Assembly: GCA_028282885.1 (NCBI GenBank)
Contig: JANQGX010000045.1
Span: 62,001-126,000, forward strand
Length of the DNA: 64,000 nt
Direction of reading: 5' to 3'
Source: SAR324 cluster bacterium
GTDB lineage: Bacteria > SAR324 > XYD2-FULL-50-16
Shown here: positions 50,195 to 59,890 of the stretch, piece after piece
Position numbering within the stretch: the first letter of the stretch is position 1
Layout: the number at the start of each line of letters is the position of its first letter
Notes under the pieces: model-generated
Told to the model about the DNA's origin: nothing
The model's input: the letters and a program-made list of their open reading frames with translations, nothing else
Database searches by the model: none
Position numbers and translations under genes: made by a program

Positions 50195-51367
50195 ATGTTT
50201 AAAGTTTTGACGATGAATCAGATATCTCCCAAAGGTCTGGAGAGGTTTTCCAGGGAGAAATATGAGGTAGCAAGCGACATCAACACACCGGATGCCATTA
50301 TGGTGAGAAGTACTCCCATTAAAAAGGAGAACCTTCCTTCATCGCTGCAGGCGATAGCAAGGGCAGGTGCTGGTGTGGACAAGATTTGCGTTGACGACTG
50401 TACCCAACTCGGCATTCCTGTTTTCAATACACCGGGTGCAAATGCAAATTCAGTTAAGGAACTGGTGATGTTGTCATTGTTGCTCGCTTCAAGGGGGGTC
50501 ATACGGGGAATTCGTTTTCTGGATCAACTGGCAAAAGATTCTGATGATCCGGTTGAAATTACAAAAATTGTTGAGAAAGAGAAGAAACAATTTGCCGGCA
50601 GTGAAATCATCAACAATACCCTGGGTATTGTAGGATTGGGCGCTATCGGATCCAAAGTTGCCGAAATGGCCATGGGAATGGGACTGAATGTACTGGGTTA
50701 TGATCCCAGTATTTCTGTGGAATCTGCCTGGAGACTTCCCAATTCCGTCGAGCGTATCGAAAACCTGCCAACCCTGCTGGGTAAATCAGATTTTATCACG
50801 CTGCATATACCTATGCTGGAGTCAACCAAGTATATGATTAACGAGGAGTCGTTGCAGTTTGTGAAAAAAGGTGCAAGGCTGCTGAACTTCTCCAGAGAAG
50901 GGATTGTTGATCCACAGGCTGTGGTTAAGGCACTTGATGCCGGTGCTCTCTCAAGATTTATCACCGATTTTCCACACCCTGTATTGATGGGCAGGGAGGA
51001 TATTATCCTCATGCCTCATATTGGGGCCAGCACAAAGGAGGCGGAAGAAAATTGTGCAACCATGGCAGCAGATCAATTAATGGATTATCTGGAGAACGGA
51101 AATATCATCAACTCAGTTAACTTCCCGAGAGTCGCCTTGGAAAGATCCGGTACTCACAGGATCACCTTCTCAAACAAGAATGTGCCAAATATGCTGGGTC
51201 AGGTTTTACCAATACTTGCCGCAAGTGAAATCAATGTGCTGGATATGATGAACAAGAGCCGGGGAGAGGTGGCCTACAGTATTCTCGAAATCGACAAGCC
51301 CATTACTGAAGAGATAATCTCTCAAATCAAATCAATCGAAGGGATCTTTTCGGTTCGAGCCTTCTAG
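50195..51367 (+). CDS. serA: D-3-phosphoglycerate dehydrogenase
   Basis: SerA oxidises 3-phosphoglycerate in the first step of serine synthesis. Motifs are ARAGAGVDKICVDDCTQLGIPVF, NTPGANANSVKELVM, the NAD loop LGIVGLGAIGSKVAEMA, LHIPMLESTKYMI, and the catalytic His region LMPHIGASTKEAEEN. A C-terminal ACT domain (about 320-390) is present, so serine feedback is possible. AAGGAG precedes the ATG. serC is next after 184 bp, in which a 29-codon frame (51447-51536) has no ribosome-binding site. Confidence 0.93.
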   Translation: MFKVLTMNQISPKGLERFSREKYEVASDINTPDAIMVRSTPIKKENLPSSLQAIARAGAGVDKICVDDCTQLGIPVFNTPGANANSVKELVMLSLLLASRGVIRGIRFLDQLAKDSDDPVEITKIVEKEKKQFAGSEIINNTLGIVGLGAIGSKVAEMAMGMGLNVLGYDPSISVESAWRLPNSVERIENLPTLLGKSDFITLHIPMLESTKYMINEESLQFVKKGARLLNFSREGIVDPQAVVKALDAGALSRFITDFPHPVLMGREDIILMPHIGASTKEAEENCATMAADQLMDYLENGNIINSVNFPRVALERSGTHRITFSNKNVPNMLGQVLPILAASEINVLDMMNKSRGEVAYSILEIDKPITEEIISQIKSIEGIFSVRAF

Positions 51368-51551
51368 AGATTCATCATACCGGACACAAAGACATTTCCA
51401 TCACTCCGGATTCCCGATGAAGGCATGAGCTGAACGGCATGATTCGATGACCGGAGAACAACAAACAGACAATAAAATGAGTGAACTGGGGGATCAAGCT
51501 GAAGACGATCCCTTTGCATGCGGTTCTCCCATATAAAATCAAAAAAATACC

Positions 51552-52643
51552 ATGAAAGAAAAGGTTTACAATTTCGGAGCCGGGCCAGCTAAACTTCCTT
51601 TTCAGGTGATACAGCAGATTCAGGAGGATTTTCTCGATTTCAAAAACATGGGTTCTTCCATCATTGAAATCAGTCACCGCTCCAAAGAGTTTGATCAGCT
51701 GCTCTGCGAGACGGATGAGTTTTTCAGGGAACTGGTTTCTCTGCCGGCCAACTATAAGATTCTTTATTGCCATGGCGGTGCCCAGATGCAGTTTTCTGCT
51801 GTCCCCATGAACATCATCGGTCGCAAACCAGCTCGTAAGGCGCTTTACTATGAATCCGGTAATTTTGCGGGTGTAGCGATCAAGGAAGCACAGAAATTTG
51901 GAAATATCATTACTGTAGGTAGCAGCTCTGAAACCAATTTCGATCGCATACCCGAATTCAACAAAGCGGATCTTGATGAAGATGCCTCTTATGTCCATAT
52001 CACCAGCAACAACACCGTTTTTGGTACCCGCTGGCACGAATTCCCCGATACCGGCGACCTTCCCCTGGTTGTGGATGCCACTTCGGAGATTCTTTCCAGG
52101 GTAATGGACTATTCGAAATTCGGTATCATTTTCGCAGGAGCTCAAAAGAACCTGGGACCCTCGGGAATGGCGATGGTAATTATCAGGGAAGACCTGTTGG
52201 AACACACTCCTGATAACACACCCAAACTGCTGGATTACAGGATCTATGACAAAAAGCACTCTCTGGCCAATACCAACAGCACCTTTGCCATTTATGTTAT
52301 TAACCTGGTGTTGAAGTGGTTGAAATCCGCAGGAGGAGTGGAAGCCATCGAAAAGGTCAATGATCAGAAAGCTGCCCGGCTCTACCAGGTGCTGGACGGG
52401 ACACAATTCTACACCGGTCATGCTCATTCGGATTATCGATCGACGATGAATGTTACCTTCAACCTGCCTGATCAGGAACTGCTTGCCAAATTTCTGGAAG
52501 AGGCGGCGGCTGAAAACATGACCGCATTGAAAGGATATCGCCTGGTCGGTGGTGTACGAGCTTCTATCTACAATGCCATGCCGTTGGAAGGTGTTGAGAA
52601 GCTGGCTTCTTTCATGGAAGAGTTCGAACGAATCAACGGATAA
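51552..52643 (+). CDS. serC: Phosphoserine aminotransferase
   Basis: SerC transaminates 3-phosphohydroxypyruvate. The 363 residues show YNFGAGPAKLPFQVIQ, MGSSIIEISHRSKEFDQ, the PLP Lys in GAQKNLGPSGMAMVI, and ALKGYRLVGGVRASIYNAMP. The pairing with serA confirms the serine pathway. A long frame on the opposite strand (51375-52427) is a shadow. proC starts 21 nt later. Confidence 0.95.
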   Translation: MKEKVYNFGAGPAKLPFQVIQQIQEDFLDFKNMGSSIIEISHRSKEFDQLLCETDEFFRELVSLPANYKILYCHGGAQMQFSAVPMNIIGRKPARKALYYESGNFAGVAIKEAQKFGNIITVGSSSETNFDRIPEFNKADLDEDASYVHITSNNTVFGTRWHEFPDTGDLPLVVDATSEILSRVMDYSKFGIIFAGAQKNLGPSGMAMVIIREDLLEHTPDNTPKLLDYRIYDKKHSLANTNSTFAIYVINLVLKWLKSAGGVEAIEKVNDQKAARLYQVLDGTQFYTGHAHSDYRSTMNVTFNLPDQELLAKFLEEAAAENMTALKGYRLVGGVRASIYNAMPLEGVEKLASFMEEFERING

Positions 52644-52664
52644 CCTTAAAACGAAAAGAGTTGA

Positions 52665-53480
52665 ATGGCTAAACCTGTATTGATCGGATGTGGAAACATG
52701 GGATCTGTGCTGGCAGATGCGATTATTAAAAAAGGGATCTGCTCGGCCGGAGAACTGACGGTAATTGAGAAATTTGCCAATCCATATACCAAACGCTTGG
52801 CAAAAAATGGGACTAAAGTGTTGAAAAGTTTCAAAAAACTTCCCGCCAAACAGGACTTGGTAATTCTGGCTGTCAAACCGCAGGATTCTGCCGAAGTTTT
52901 AGCAGAGGTTGCCAGGAAAATCGATGAGAAAACCCTGGTCATTTCCATAATGGCCGGGGTGACGCTATCCGTTCTCAGGGATAAATTGTCAGATGCCCAA
53001 ATTATCAGGTGCATGCCCAATACACCGTGTTCGATTCAACAAGGTATGGCGGTATATTGCGGAAACGGAAAGGTAACAGACCATTCCTATGTGATTGCCC
53101 ACTCGATTCTGTCGACTATGGGAAAGGCGTTCAAGGTCGATGATGAAATCATGATCGATGCTGCAACGGCAATTTCCGGAAGCGGCCCAGCTTACCTCTT
53201 TTATCTGGCAGAAGCTTTGAAAGAAGGAGCCGCAGAATTGGGATTCAGCGATCAGCAAGCGGAAATATTGGCGACTCAGACGCTTCTGGGCGCTTCTATC
53301 CTGCTGAATAGTTCGGATGATGATCCTGAAGAATTGAGAAGAAAGGTCTCCTCCCCCGGTGGAACAACTCTTGAAGCTACCAAGGTTTTCGATTCACATA
53401 ACTTGAAATCCACGCTTATTGAAGGATTCAAGGCTGCTTACAATCGTTCCATCGAACTGGGAAAGCAGCAGGAAAGATAA
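52665..53480 (+). CDS. proC: Pyrroline-5-carboxylate reductase
   Basis: ProC makes proline from pyrroline-5-carboxylate. The NADP-binding start LIGCGNMGSVLADAI is followed by LAVKPQDSAEVL, RCMPNTPCSIQQGM, SGSGPAYLFYLAEALKEGA and VSSPGGTTLEA, all diagnostic. The length is 271. It lies close behind serC. A bidirectional terminator follows. Confidence 0.95.
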   Translation: MAKPVLIGCGNMGSVLADAIIKKGICSAGELTVIEKFANPYTKRLAKNGTKVLKSFKKLPAKQDLVILAVKPQDSAEVLAEVARKIDEKTLVISIMAGVTLSVLRDKLSDAQIIRCMPNTPCSIQQGMAVYCGNGKVTDHSYVIAHSILSTMGKAFKVDDEIMIDAATAISGSGPAYLFYLAEALKEGAAELGFSDQQAEILATQTLLGASILLNSSDDDPEELRRKVSSPGGTTLEATKVFDSHNLKSTLIEGFKAAYNRSIELGKQQER

Positions 53481-53498
53481 ATCTCGCTTGAACAACAA

Positions 53499-53522
53499 AA
53501 GGCGGTTATATAGTACCGCCTT
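53499..53522. terminator. Bidirectional terminator between proC and the repeat lipoprotein gene
   Basis: AAGGCGGT (53499-53506) pairs with ACCGCCTT (53515-53522) around an 8-nt loop. Read leftward the stem is followed by TTTTGTTGTT, a fair tract that would end the minus-strand gene at 53594. Rightward it would end proC. Confidence 0.7.
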
Positions 53523-53593
53523 GCTCTGTCTTCGTTCTCAACCTGAAATTCGATAGTTCCCGCTAATCCCACAGGTAATCCGCAAGATTATGC

Positions 53594-54736
53594 TCACTGG
53601 AAGGTGCAAACCAGAAGATAAGCGCTCCAGGTATTGTCACTGCTGAGATAGGAGCTCCCTGTGTTACCACCTGATTGATCGGCGTTGTTGCTGTCTTCGG
53701 TATCTATTTTTAACATTCCGGCCAAACTGCCATCCGGGCAATCACCGTTTCTGAAGATGGTGAAACTGGATACTTTCAGATTACCCAGGTCGGTGTCATT
53801 GCTGGAATCACAGGTATATATGGTCGCAAAATCGCTGTCAGTGTAAGAATCTCCCGGGTCACCGGAGTGGCTGTTGGCATTGTTATCATTTTCCGTATCG
53901 AATCCGATTAGCCCCCTGTTGTAGTCCGCAGGGCAAGATCCGTTGCTTCTGAGTACCAGAAATCCGCGGGATTCCATTTCAGTCAAATTGGAGGTCGCCG
54001 GAGTGGTTGTCGAACAAAACCTTAAGGTGACGGTATTGTTCGTTTCTTCGGTATCTCCGATTGCCCCGTTGATAGTTGTTCGGTTATTGGTATCTTCCGC
54101 ATCCAATTGCATGTAGCCATCTTCAAAACCGGACGGGCAGCTTCCTCCTGTTCTCAAAACAGTAAAATTCGCTGCTGCCAAAGCATCCAGCGGTGTTTCA
54201 TCATCCGTATTGGATACGGTTAGAGTATCACTCACTTCCAGATTATTATAGATCGGGTCATCACTGGAAAATGAGGGGAAACTGATCTGGTAATCACTGG
54301 TTGGATCATAAATCTCATCATCCGCACCAGTAACTGTTATGGTTTGCTTTGTATCCCAGTTTTGCGAGGTAAAGGTAACGGTCGCCGGGCTTACAACCCC
54401 TTCACTGGTATCTGAGCTTTGTATGGAAATAGAAACATCAGAATCGGGTTGAAGGGTCAAGCTGAGGTTAAAAGTAGCCGTGCCACCTGTTTCGGAAGTT
54501 GAGCCGCTGATTGAGCTGACTTGAATAAAAGATCGGCTGCTAAAATCATCCATCGGCTCGTCCAGATCCTCTGTAAGGTTGGCTTCGCAGGAGACCAGAA
54601 AAAACATCAATCCTCCTGTAATAAAGTGACCAACCCAAGAAAAAAGAACCGGTAGGCGCAATCGTTGTCTGAAAACTAATGTTGTGTTATTTAACATTGC
54701 CTTAAACAAGTTTGAGTTAGGAACTAGAACTTCCAT
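53594..54736 (-). CDS. Lipoprotein with a Calx-beta-like domain and three Cys-containing repeats
   Basis: I do not recognise this protein. A hydrophobic stretch ends in LVSC (Cys 50 from the first Met), a lipobox; translation may really begin at Met 14 (54697). After a linker, residues about 68-178 resemble a Calx-beta-type beta-sandwich (GGTATFNLSLTLQPDSDVSI, WDTKQTITVTGADDE). Then come three repeats of about 50-55 residues (190-241, 258-309, 325-378). Each opens with F.V/I.R..G.CP, contains a D.E...N acid/amide patch, and closes with a second Cys, so each may be a disulfide-closed module. It overlaps the upstream gene by 13 nt and is Ser/Thr/Asp rich, as expected for a surface protein. Confidence 0.7.
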   Translation of the reverse strand: MEVLVPNSNLFKAMLNNTTLVFRQRLRLPVLFSWVGHFITGGLMFFLVSCEANLTEDLDEPMDDFSSRSFIQVSSISGSTSETGGTATFNLSLTLQPDSDVSISIQSSDTSEGVVSPATVTFTSQNWDTKQTITVTGADDEIYDPTSDYQISFPSFSSDDPIYNNLEVSDTLTVSNTDDETPLDALAAANFTVLRTGGSCPSGFEDGYMQLDAEDTNNRTTINGAIGDTEETNNTVTLRFCSTTTPATSNLTEMESRGFLVLRSNGSCPADYNRGLIGFDTENDNNANSHSGDPGDSYTDSDFATIYTCDSSNDTDLGNLKVSSFTIFRNGDCPDGSLAGMLKIDTEDSNNADQSGGNTGSSYLSSDNTWSAYLLVCTFQ

Positions 54737-55236
54737 GACATTCTAAGTGTGGTCCCCTGTGATTGAAGCCCTGGCAATATCTCGACTCTGGGAATGAAAT
54801 CACTTCCATTTTCCTCTTCAAGTGATGCAGTTCCCTGTCCGCCGGGATCGCTGAGTAATAGGTAGAGTTCCCATACAAGGGCAGCGGCTGTTATTCTATA
54901 AAACAGTAGCATATTAGCCTTGTACTGTTCCATTTGCTCCAGGTTATCATCATGTTCTTCTTCTATTCGTCTTAACTCCTGTGTGGTGGTTGCATTCTGG
55001 TACTCCTGATCGAGCTCTTTGTCTTCAGATACTAGGTTATTGTAGTTTTGTTTCTGTGTTTGTGCCGCACTAAAGGAGATGGCACCAATTGTGAGAGCTG
55101 AGACGTGCCAAACAATTCTGGGAGCGGCAAATGTGTTGAACGGAGTTAATAAAGAGGTACTTAAAAAGAGGACAAGGATAATTGAAACTTTAATTCTAAG
55201 ATTTTGGTAGTTGACCGAGCTTTTACGAGTGTCCAT
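54724..55236 (-). CDS. Secreted protein of unknown function
   Basis: I do not recognise this gene. From the ATG at 55236 (AAGGA 7 nt upstream; the frame also runs 22 codons further 5') it is 170 residues. It has a signal peptide (about 1-38, ending FNTFAAPR), a hydrophobic segment, a charged coiled coil (about 65-105, QELRRIEEEHDDNLEQMEQY), a second hydrophobic segment (MLLFYRITAAALVWELYLLL), and a C-terminus ending in Phe (TLRMSWKF), as in outer-membrane proteins. It is co-transcribed with the repeat lipoprotein downstream. Confidence 0.6.
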   Translation of the reverse strand: MDTRKSSVNYQNLRIKVSIILVLFLSTSLLTPFNTFAAPRIVWHVSALTIGAISFSAAQTQKQNYNNLVSEDKELDQEYQNATTTQELRRIEEEHDDNLEQMEQYKANMLLFYRITAAALVWELYLLLSDPGGQGTASLEEENGSDFIPRVEILPGLQSQGTTLRMSWKF

Positions 55237-55415
55237 ATTTACATCCTTTATTACCAATATGAAGAGCTTATTCAGGATCAGTTTCAAGTTGATTGACCCC
55301 ATGCGATCCTTGTTTCAGGCCTAATGATATCTCATATCTTATGCACACCCAATATTCAGGTAGACTGAAATTACAATCATTCTCCTATTGCCAAATGCGA
55401 TTGTCAAACAAGGGC

Positions 55416-56366
55416 TCAGCTATCTTTTTCCTTTTTCTCAACATAGGTAACGATCCCCTTAATATTCATCTTGATATCTTCCTCAAGAATTGTCAGATTT
55501 GGATCATTTTTGGGGACGCCTAGCCTGTAAAGCCCCGAGAAAAGATCATCTCTAATTCGTTCAAACAGTTCTGCGGTCGAGCGATGATGTAAGAACTGTT
55601 CAACACAGTCTTTGCCAAGATACGCTGTTCGTTTTCTGGCTTGCCGGAGTAGTTCCTCGGCATGTTCAGACATGCCGAAATGGGTAAAGTAGAGCCTTTG
55701 GGGATTGAGGTCCGACAGACGCAAAAGAGATCGGTCCATTATTTCCGGTTCAAATTGGGGAGGAGCAGCAACCGGCAACAGAAATTTAATTCCGAAGGTG
55801 TCATATAATCTTTTATAGTAAATTCCCGCACTGTCTCCGGTGAAAACTCCCCTGCTCTTGGTATCGAATATGGCTAAATGATGGAAAGCATGCCCAGGGG
55901 TATCGATGAATTTTAGCTTACGATTAATGCCGATTTCAAATTCTTCCCTGTCTTCCATAACCCTGATACGTTCAGCCGGAATGGGTAACACCGGATTGAA
56001 AAACGTATCGAACATCGTCCCATAAACCTGCTTTGCGCTAGCGATTAGCTTTCCGGGATCTACCAGATGCTTTTTGCCTTTTTCGTGAACCAGGAGTTCC
56101 GCATTGGAACAGTGGTCCATTAGCAGACCGGCTCCACCCGCATGATCCAGATGGATGTGTGTCACGGCGATAGCATCAATCTTTCCGGGATCCAAATCTA
56201 TTACTTCCAAAGCCTCCAAAATGGAAGGGATAGCACTTGCGGCACCGGTTTCGATGAGAATATTTTTTTCTGCGCGGATAAGGTAACCGGTAGCCCGATA
56301 GGGTGTCTTATGATCTGCTAGCTGGATTTGCCGTATTCCGAATCCCAGGTCCTCGATATTCCTCAT
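55416..56366 (-). CDS. Metallo-beta-lactamase-fold hydrolase
   Basis: This 316-residue hydrolase has the MBL metal-binding motif VTHIHLDHAGGAG (HxHxDH), a further metal His in DTPGHAFHHLAIF and the Asp in FTGDSAGIYY, and a late His in YFTHFGMSEHAEELL. The layout matches glyoxalase II/flavoprotein-like MBL enzymes of broad specificity, with a C-terminal helical extension. The substrate is unknown. No ribosome-binding-site or neighbour clue is strong. Confidence 0.83.
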   Translation of the reverse strand: MRNIEDLGFGIRQIQLADHKTPYRATGYLIRAEKNILIETGAASAIPSILEALEVIDLDPGKIDAIAVTHIHLDHAGGAGLLMDHCSNAELLVHEKGKKHLVDPGKLIASAKQVYGTMFDTFFNPVLPIPAERIRVMEDREEFEIGINRKLKFIDTPGHAFHHLAIFDTKSRGVFTGDSAGIYYKRLYDTFGIKFLLPVAAPPQFEPEIMDRSLLRLSDLNPQRLYFTHFGMSEHAEELLRQARKRTAYLGKDCVEQFLHHRSTAELFERIRDDLFSGLYRLGVPKNDPNLTILEEDIKMNIKGIVTYVEKKEKDS

Positions 56367-56635
56367 TCAGTCTCCTATTGAACAGAACATTCATTTCTTG
56401 TAGTTGCATATCAGGCGGCGGCTGATTATGATTTAAAAAGAGAATAATAATGACTGTCTATTCATGCCTGGCCTTACTGTCCGGTTGAATCTCAAGGATC
56501 AGGCTATTGCTTCTTATAGCCGGAGGCAGTTTCAATGAAAGCCGGTTTTTCAAAGTAAGTAAAACCGATTGTGCCCGATTTTCCTTCAATCACAGGTATC
56601 GTCGAATACTCATATCATTTTAACTGCCGATTCCC

Positions 56636-57700
56636 ATGGAAGATTTCCCAGCCGAATATTGGCATCTATTACCGGATGGTAAAGTAGAATGCGATCTTTG
56701 TCCAAGAGCCTGCAAGTTGAAAGAAGGGCAAAGAGGAAAGTGTTTTGTCAGACAAAGAAGCGGAAACAACATGGTTTTAACCACTTATGGTCGAAGCAGT
56801 GGTTTCTGTATCGATCCGGTTGAGAAAAAACCGCTTAATCATTACTACCCCGGCACTCCCACCCTGTCCTTTGGTACCGCTGGTTGCAACCTGTCCTGCA
56901 AGTTTTGTCAAAACTGGGATATCAGTCGTTCCAGGGAGTTTGACAGGTTGACAGATCAGGCATCACCGGAATCCATTGCATGTGCGGCCAGGATTAACAA
57001 TTGTCGAAGTGTCGCTTTAACCTATAATGATCCGGTTATTTTTCTGGAGTATGGACGAGATGTTGCTGCAGCCTGTCATGAAGCAGGAATAGAAGTTGTC
57101 GCTGTGACCAGCGGTTATATCTGGAAACAGGCCAGGAAGGATTTTTTTTCCTTTATTGATGCAGCCAACATAGACCTGAAAGCTTTTTCAAATGAGTTTT
57201 ACAAAACTCTGACTGGTGGTGATCTGAAGACGGTTCTTGAAACCCTGATCTATCTGCGAACCCAGACAAAGGTTTGGATTGAACTGACCACTTTGATTAT
57301 CCCGGGCGAGAATGATAGTCCTTCCGAGATCAAAGAGTTATCAAAATGGGTATTGAAAGAGCTGGGAGCTGATACGCCAGTTCATTTTTCCGCCTTTCAT
57401 CCCGATTTCAAAATGAGAGACAGATCCTCCACTCCTTTGGAAACGCTGGTGATGGCAAGGGATATTGCCTTGGAAGCCGGATTGCACTATGTCTACACGG
57501 GGAATGTTCATTACTCTCCCGGAGATACGACATATTGCAAAAACTGCGGACAACCTGTCATTGAAAGGGATTGGTATAACTTGTCCGATTACAAGCTCGA
57601 TAAAAACGGAGCCTGCCTCTATTGCGGGACCACGATTGCCGGTTGTTTTGATTTGACTCATGGTCATTGGGGATCAAAACGCAAACCGCTTCATCTCTAG
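56636..57700 (+). CDS. amrS: AmmeMemoRadiSam-system radical SAM enzyme (AmrS)
   Basis: This member of the pyruvate-formate-lyase-activase-like radical SAM group is usually encoded with AmmeMemo partners. The N-terminal Cys region is CDLCPRACKLKEGQRGKCFV. The radical SAM motif is TAGCNLSCKFCQNWDIS (CxxxCxxC), and further Cys pairs near the C-terminus (YCKNCGQPVIER, CLYCGTTIAGC) suggest a metal site. NIDLKAFSNEFYKTLTGG is typical. The partner AmmeMemo genes are not visible here, so it is an orphan in this window. The length is 354. Confidence 0.87.
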   Translation: MEDFPAEYWHLLPDGKVECDLCPRACKLKEGQRGKCFVRQRSGNNMVLTTYGRSSGFCIDPVEKKPLNHYYPGTPTLSFGTAGCNLSCKFCQNWDISRSREFDRLTDQASPESIACAARINNCRSVALTYNDPVIFLEYGRDVAAACHEAGIEVVAVTSGYIWKQARKDFFSFIDAANIDLKAFSNEFYKTLTGGDLKTVLETLIYLRTQTKVWIELTTLIIPGENDSPSEIKELSKWVLKELGADTPVHFSAFHPDFKMRDRSSTPLETLVMARDIALEAGLHYVYTGNVHYSPGDTTYCKNCGQPVIERDWYNLSDYKLDKNGACLYCGTTIAGCFDLTHGHWGSKRKPLHL

Positions 57701-57851
57701 GATATATTGTTCACTTACTGCTGAACCCGGTTGTTATCAGGTAGAATAAAACCGGATCTTTGTTTGAATTCGGCACTGATAAAACGAATCACGTACTTCT
57801 GCTCTGCTAAGGGTAAAAAACCTTGAAGAAATCTCAAAAAAGGAATTCGGA

Positions 57852-59129
57852 ATGAGTCAATTTATTGTAAAAGGGGGGAATCAATTAAAAGGCAGAATCA
57901 GGCCGTCCGGCAACAAAAACGAAGCTCTTCCGGTATTGGCCGCTTTGCTGATGTGTGAGGAACCTGTCACCATCCATAATCTTCCCGGAATCGGAGATAT
58001 CAACAGCATGAAATCCATTTTGGAAGGACTGGGGGTGACGATCAGCTACAAGGGTGAAAACTCCTACCGGTTTGACGCGTCCCAACTGATCTCCTCAACA
58101 CCGGATCAACACCTCTCCGAATCCATTCGAGGCTCATTTCTCTTAATCGCACCGCTGCTGCATAGATTCAAAAAAGCTAAAGTCTATATCCCGGGTGGTG
58201 ATTCCATTGGACGTCGCCGTCTGGATACGCATGTCGTCGCTCTACAGAACCTGGGAGCGGAAATCGAAAGGGAAGATGATTGCTTTCTGGCTACATCAGA
58301 TCGTCTGAAAGGTGCGGATATTCTCCTGGATGAAGCGAGTGTTATGGCAACGGAGAATATTGTCATGGCGGCAGTCTTGGCAGAGGGCAAAACTACAGTT
58401 TACAACGCAGCCTGCGAACCCCATGTTCAGGGTTTATGCAATATGCTGATTGCAATGGGGGCTGACATAAAGGGGATCGGTAGCAATCGTCTGGAAATCA
58501 CCGGGGTTGAAGGCCTGAACGGTTGTGAACATACGGTAATGCCTGATCACACCGAAGTCGGATCACTGATTGGTCTGGCTGCCGTTACCGGAAGTGAAAT
58601 AGTTATAGAAAACGCCGGAGTCGATAACCTGGGATTAATCCTGGGTTATTTTGACAGGCTGGGTGTCCGGACCCAAGTCGAGGGACAGGATCTCCTTGTT
58701 CCCTCAGATCAGGACATGGTGGTTCAGAATGATATCGACCAGTCCATTCCCAAGATCGATGATGCTCCATGGCCGGGTTTTCCTGCTGACCTGACGAGTA
58801 TTATGACCGTGGTTGCGACCCAGGCCCGGGGAACCGTGTTGATTTTCGAAAAGATGTTCGAAAGCAGACTATTCTGGATCGATGGTCTGATTCGGATGGG
58901 TGCAAAAATAGTCCTATGTGATCCCCACAGGGCGGTTGTTGTGGGACCGTCAAGATTAATCGGGACGACGCTCACCAGTCCTGATATCAGGGCCGGGATG
59001 GCTCTCCTGATTGCAGCATTGTGCGCGGAAGGAACAAGTGAAATCCAGAATATTCAGCAGATCGACCGTGGCTATGCGCGCATCGACGAGCGCCTGAATG
59101 CTTTGGGGGCGGATATTCAAAGGATCTGA
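57852..59129 (+). CDS. murA: UDP-N-acetylglucosamine 1-carboxyvinyltransferase, Cys-to-Asp variant
   Basis: MurA transfers enolpyruvate to UDP-GlcNAc, the first committed step of peptidoglycan synthesis. The N-terminal RPSGNKNEALPVLAALL with the catalytic Lys and the IPGGDSIGRRRLDTH loop are clear. In most MurA proteins the loop reads PGGCAIG; here Asp stands in the position of Cys115. This substitution is known from mycobacteria, chlamydiae and Borrelia and removes the fosfomycin target. Other motifs are ATENIVMAAVLAEGKT, GFPADLTSI and FESRLFWIDGL. The length of 425 is normal. AAGGA precedes the ATG. Confidence 0.9.
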   Translation: MSQFIVKGGNQLKGRIRPSGNKNEALPVLAALLMCEEPVTIHNLPGIGDINSMKSILEGLGVTISYKGENSYRFDASQLISSTPDQHLSESIRGSFLLIAPLLHRFKKAKVYIPGGDSIGRRRLDTHVVALQNLGAEIEREDDCFLATSDRLKGADILLDEASVMATENIVMAAVLAEGKTTVYNAACEPHVQGLCNMLIAMGADIKGIGSNRLEITGVEGLNGCEHTVMPDHTEVGSLIGLAAVTGSEIVIENAGVDNLGLILGYFDRLGVRTQVEGQDLLVPSDQDMVVQNDIDQSIPKIDDAPWPGFPADLTSIMTVVATQARGTVLIFEKMFESRLFWIDGLIRMGAKIVLCDPHRAVVVGPSRLIGTTLTSPDIRAGMALLIAALCAEGTSEIQNIQQIDRGYARIDERLNALGADIQRI

Positions 59130-59264
59130 TACATTTGACGCCGGATTTTTAGAGCAGAACCTGAATCCTGCACCGAGGTCGAGATCGGACAATCATTAGT
59201 CCAATTATTGGGAAACATCAAAGAGTGGCCGTAACGGCTCTGAAACACATAAAATGCCATAGTC

Positions 59265-59888
59265 ATGTTAATAACATTCGAAGGAATCGATGCCAGCGGG
59301 AAAACGACCCAGATGGAGTTGCTGTCTCGGACTCTAGAGGAAAAGGGATACCAAGTTGTCAATACCCGTCAGCCCGGCGGCACTTCAATCGGTCGACGGA
59401 TTCGCCAGATACTGCTCAATCCAGAGAACGTGGAAATGGTGCCGGAGACGGAAGTGCTTTTATATATGGCGGATCGGATTCAGCATATCAAGGAGATTAT
59501 CGAACCCGCACTTTCCAGGGGACAGATCGTTCTCTGCGATCGATATCATGATGCAACCATGGCTTACCAGGGGGCCGGACGTCAGCTTGATCTTGGCTGG
59601 TTAACACCTCTGCAGAGTAACCTGATCCGTGAACCGGATTTGACACTCTGGTTTGATCTTTCTGTTGAGGCGTCGCAGGATCGGCTGCAGAAAAGAAATG
59701 AAAACCAAAATGTTGAGAATTGCAGATTGGAAAGTGAAGATATAGTCTTTTTCAATCGTGTTCGCAAAGCGTATGCCGGTTTTGCCGCTAATGAGCCTGG
59801 CAGGTTCATTAGACTTGATGCCATAGGGGAGATTCCGGAAATCCAAAGAAGGGTTGAATCCATTGTCTTACCAAAACTAGGAAAATAG
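59265..59888 (+). CDS. tmk: Thymidylate kinase
   Basis: Tmk phosphorylates dTMP to dTDP. The P-loop FEGIDASGKTTQMELL, NTRQPGGTSIGRRIRQILL, LLYMADRIQHI, and LCDRYHDATMAYQGAGRQLD are diagnostic. The length is 207. holB begins 2 nt after its stop, a common pairing. Confidence 0.95.
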   Translation: MLITFEGIDASGKTTQMELLSRTLEEKGYQVVNTRQPGGTSIGRRIRQILLNPENVEMVPETEVLLYMADRIQHIKEIIEPALSRGQIVLCDRYHDATMAYQGAGRQLDLGWLTPLQSNLIREPDLTLWFDLSVEASQDRLQKRNENQNVENCRLESEDIVFFNRVRKAYAGFAANEPGRFIRLDAIGEIPEIQRRVESIVLPKLGK

Positions 59889-59890
59889 TT

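Noticed and set aside
51447..51536. 29-codon ORF between serA and serC
   Set aside because: No ribosome-binding site and no recognisable sequence.
51375..52427. 350-residue open frame on the minus strand opposite serC
   Set aside because: It lies almost wholly under serC, whose protein is unmistakable; the translation shows no family motif and is a codon-bias shadow.
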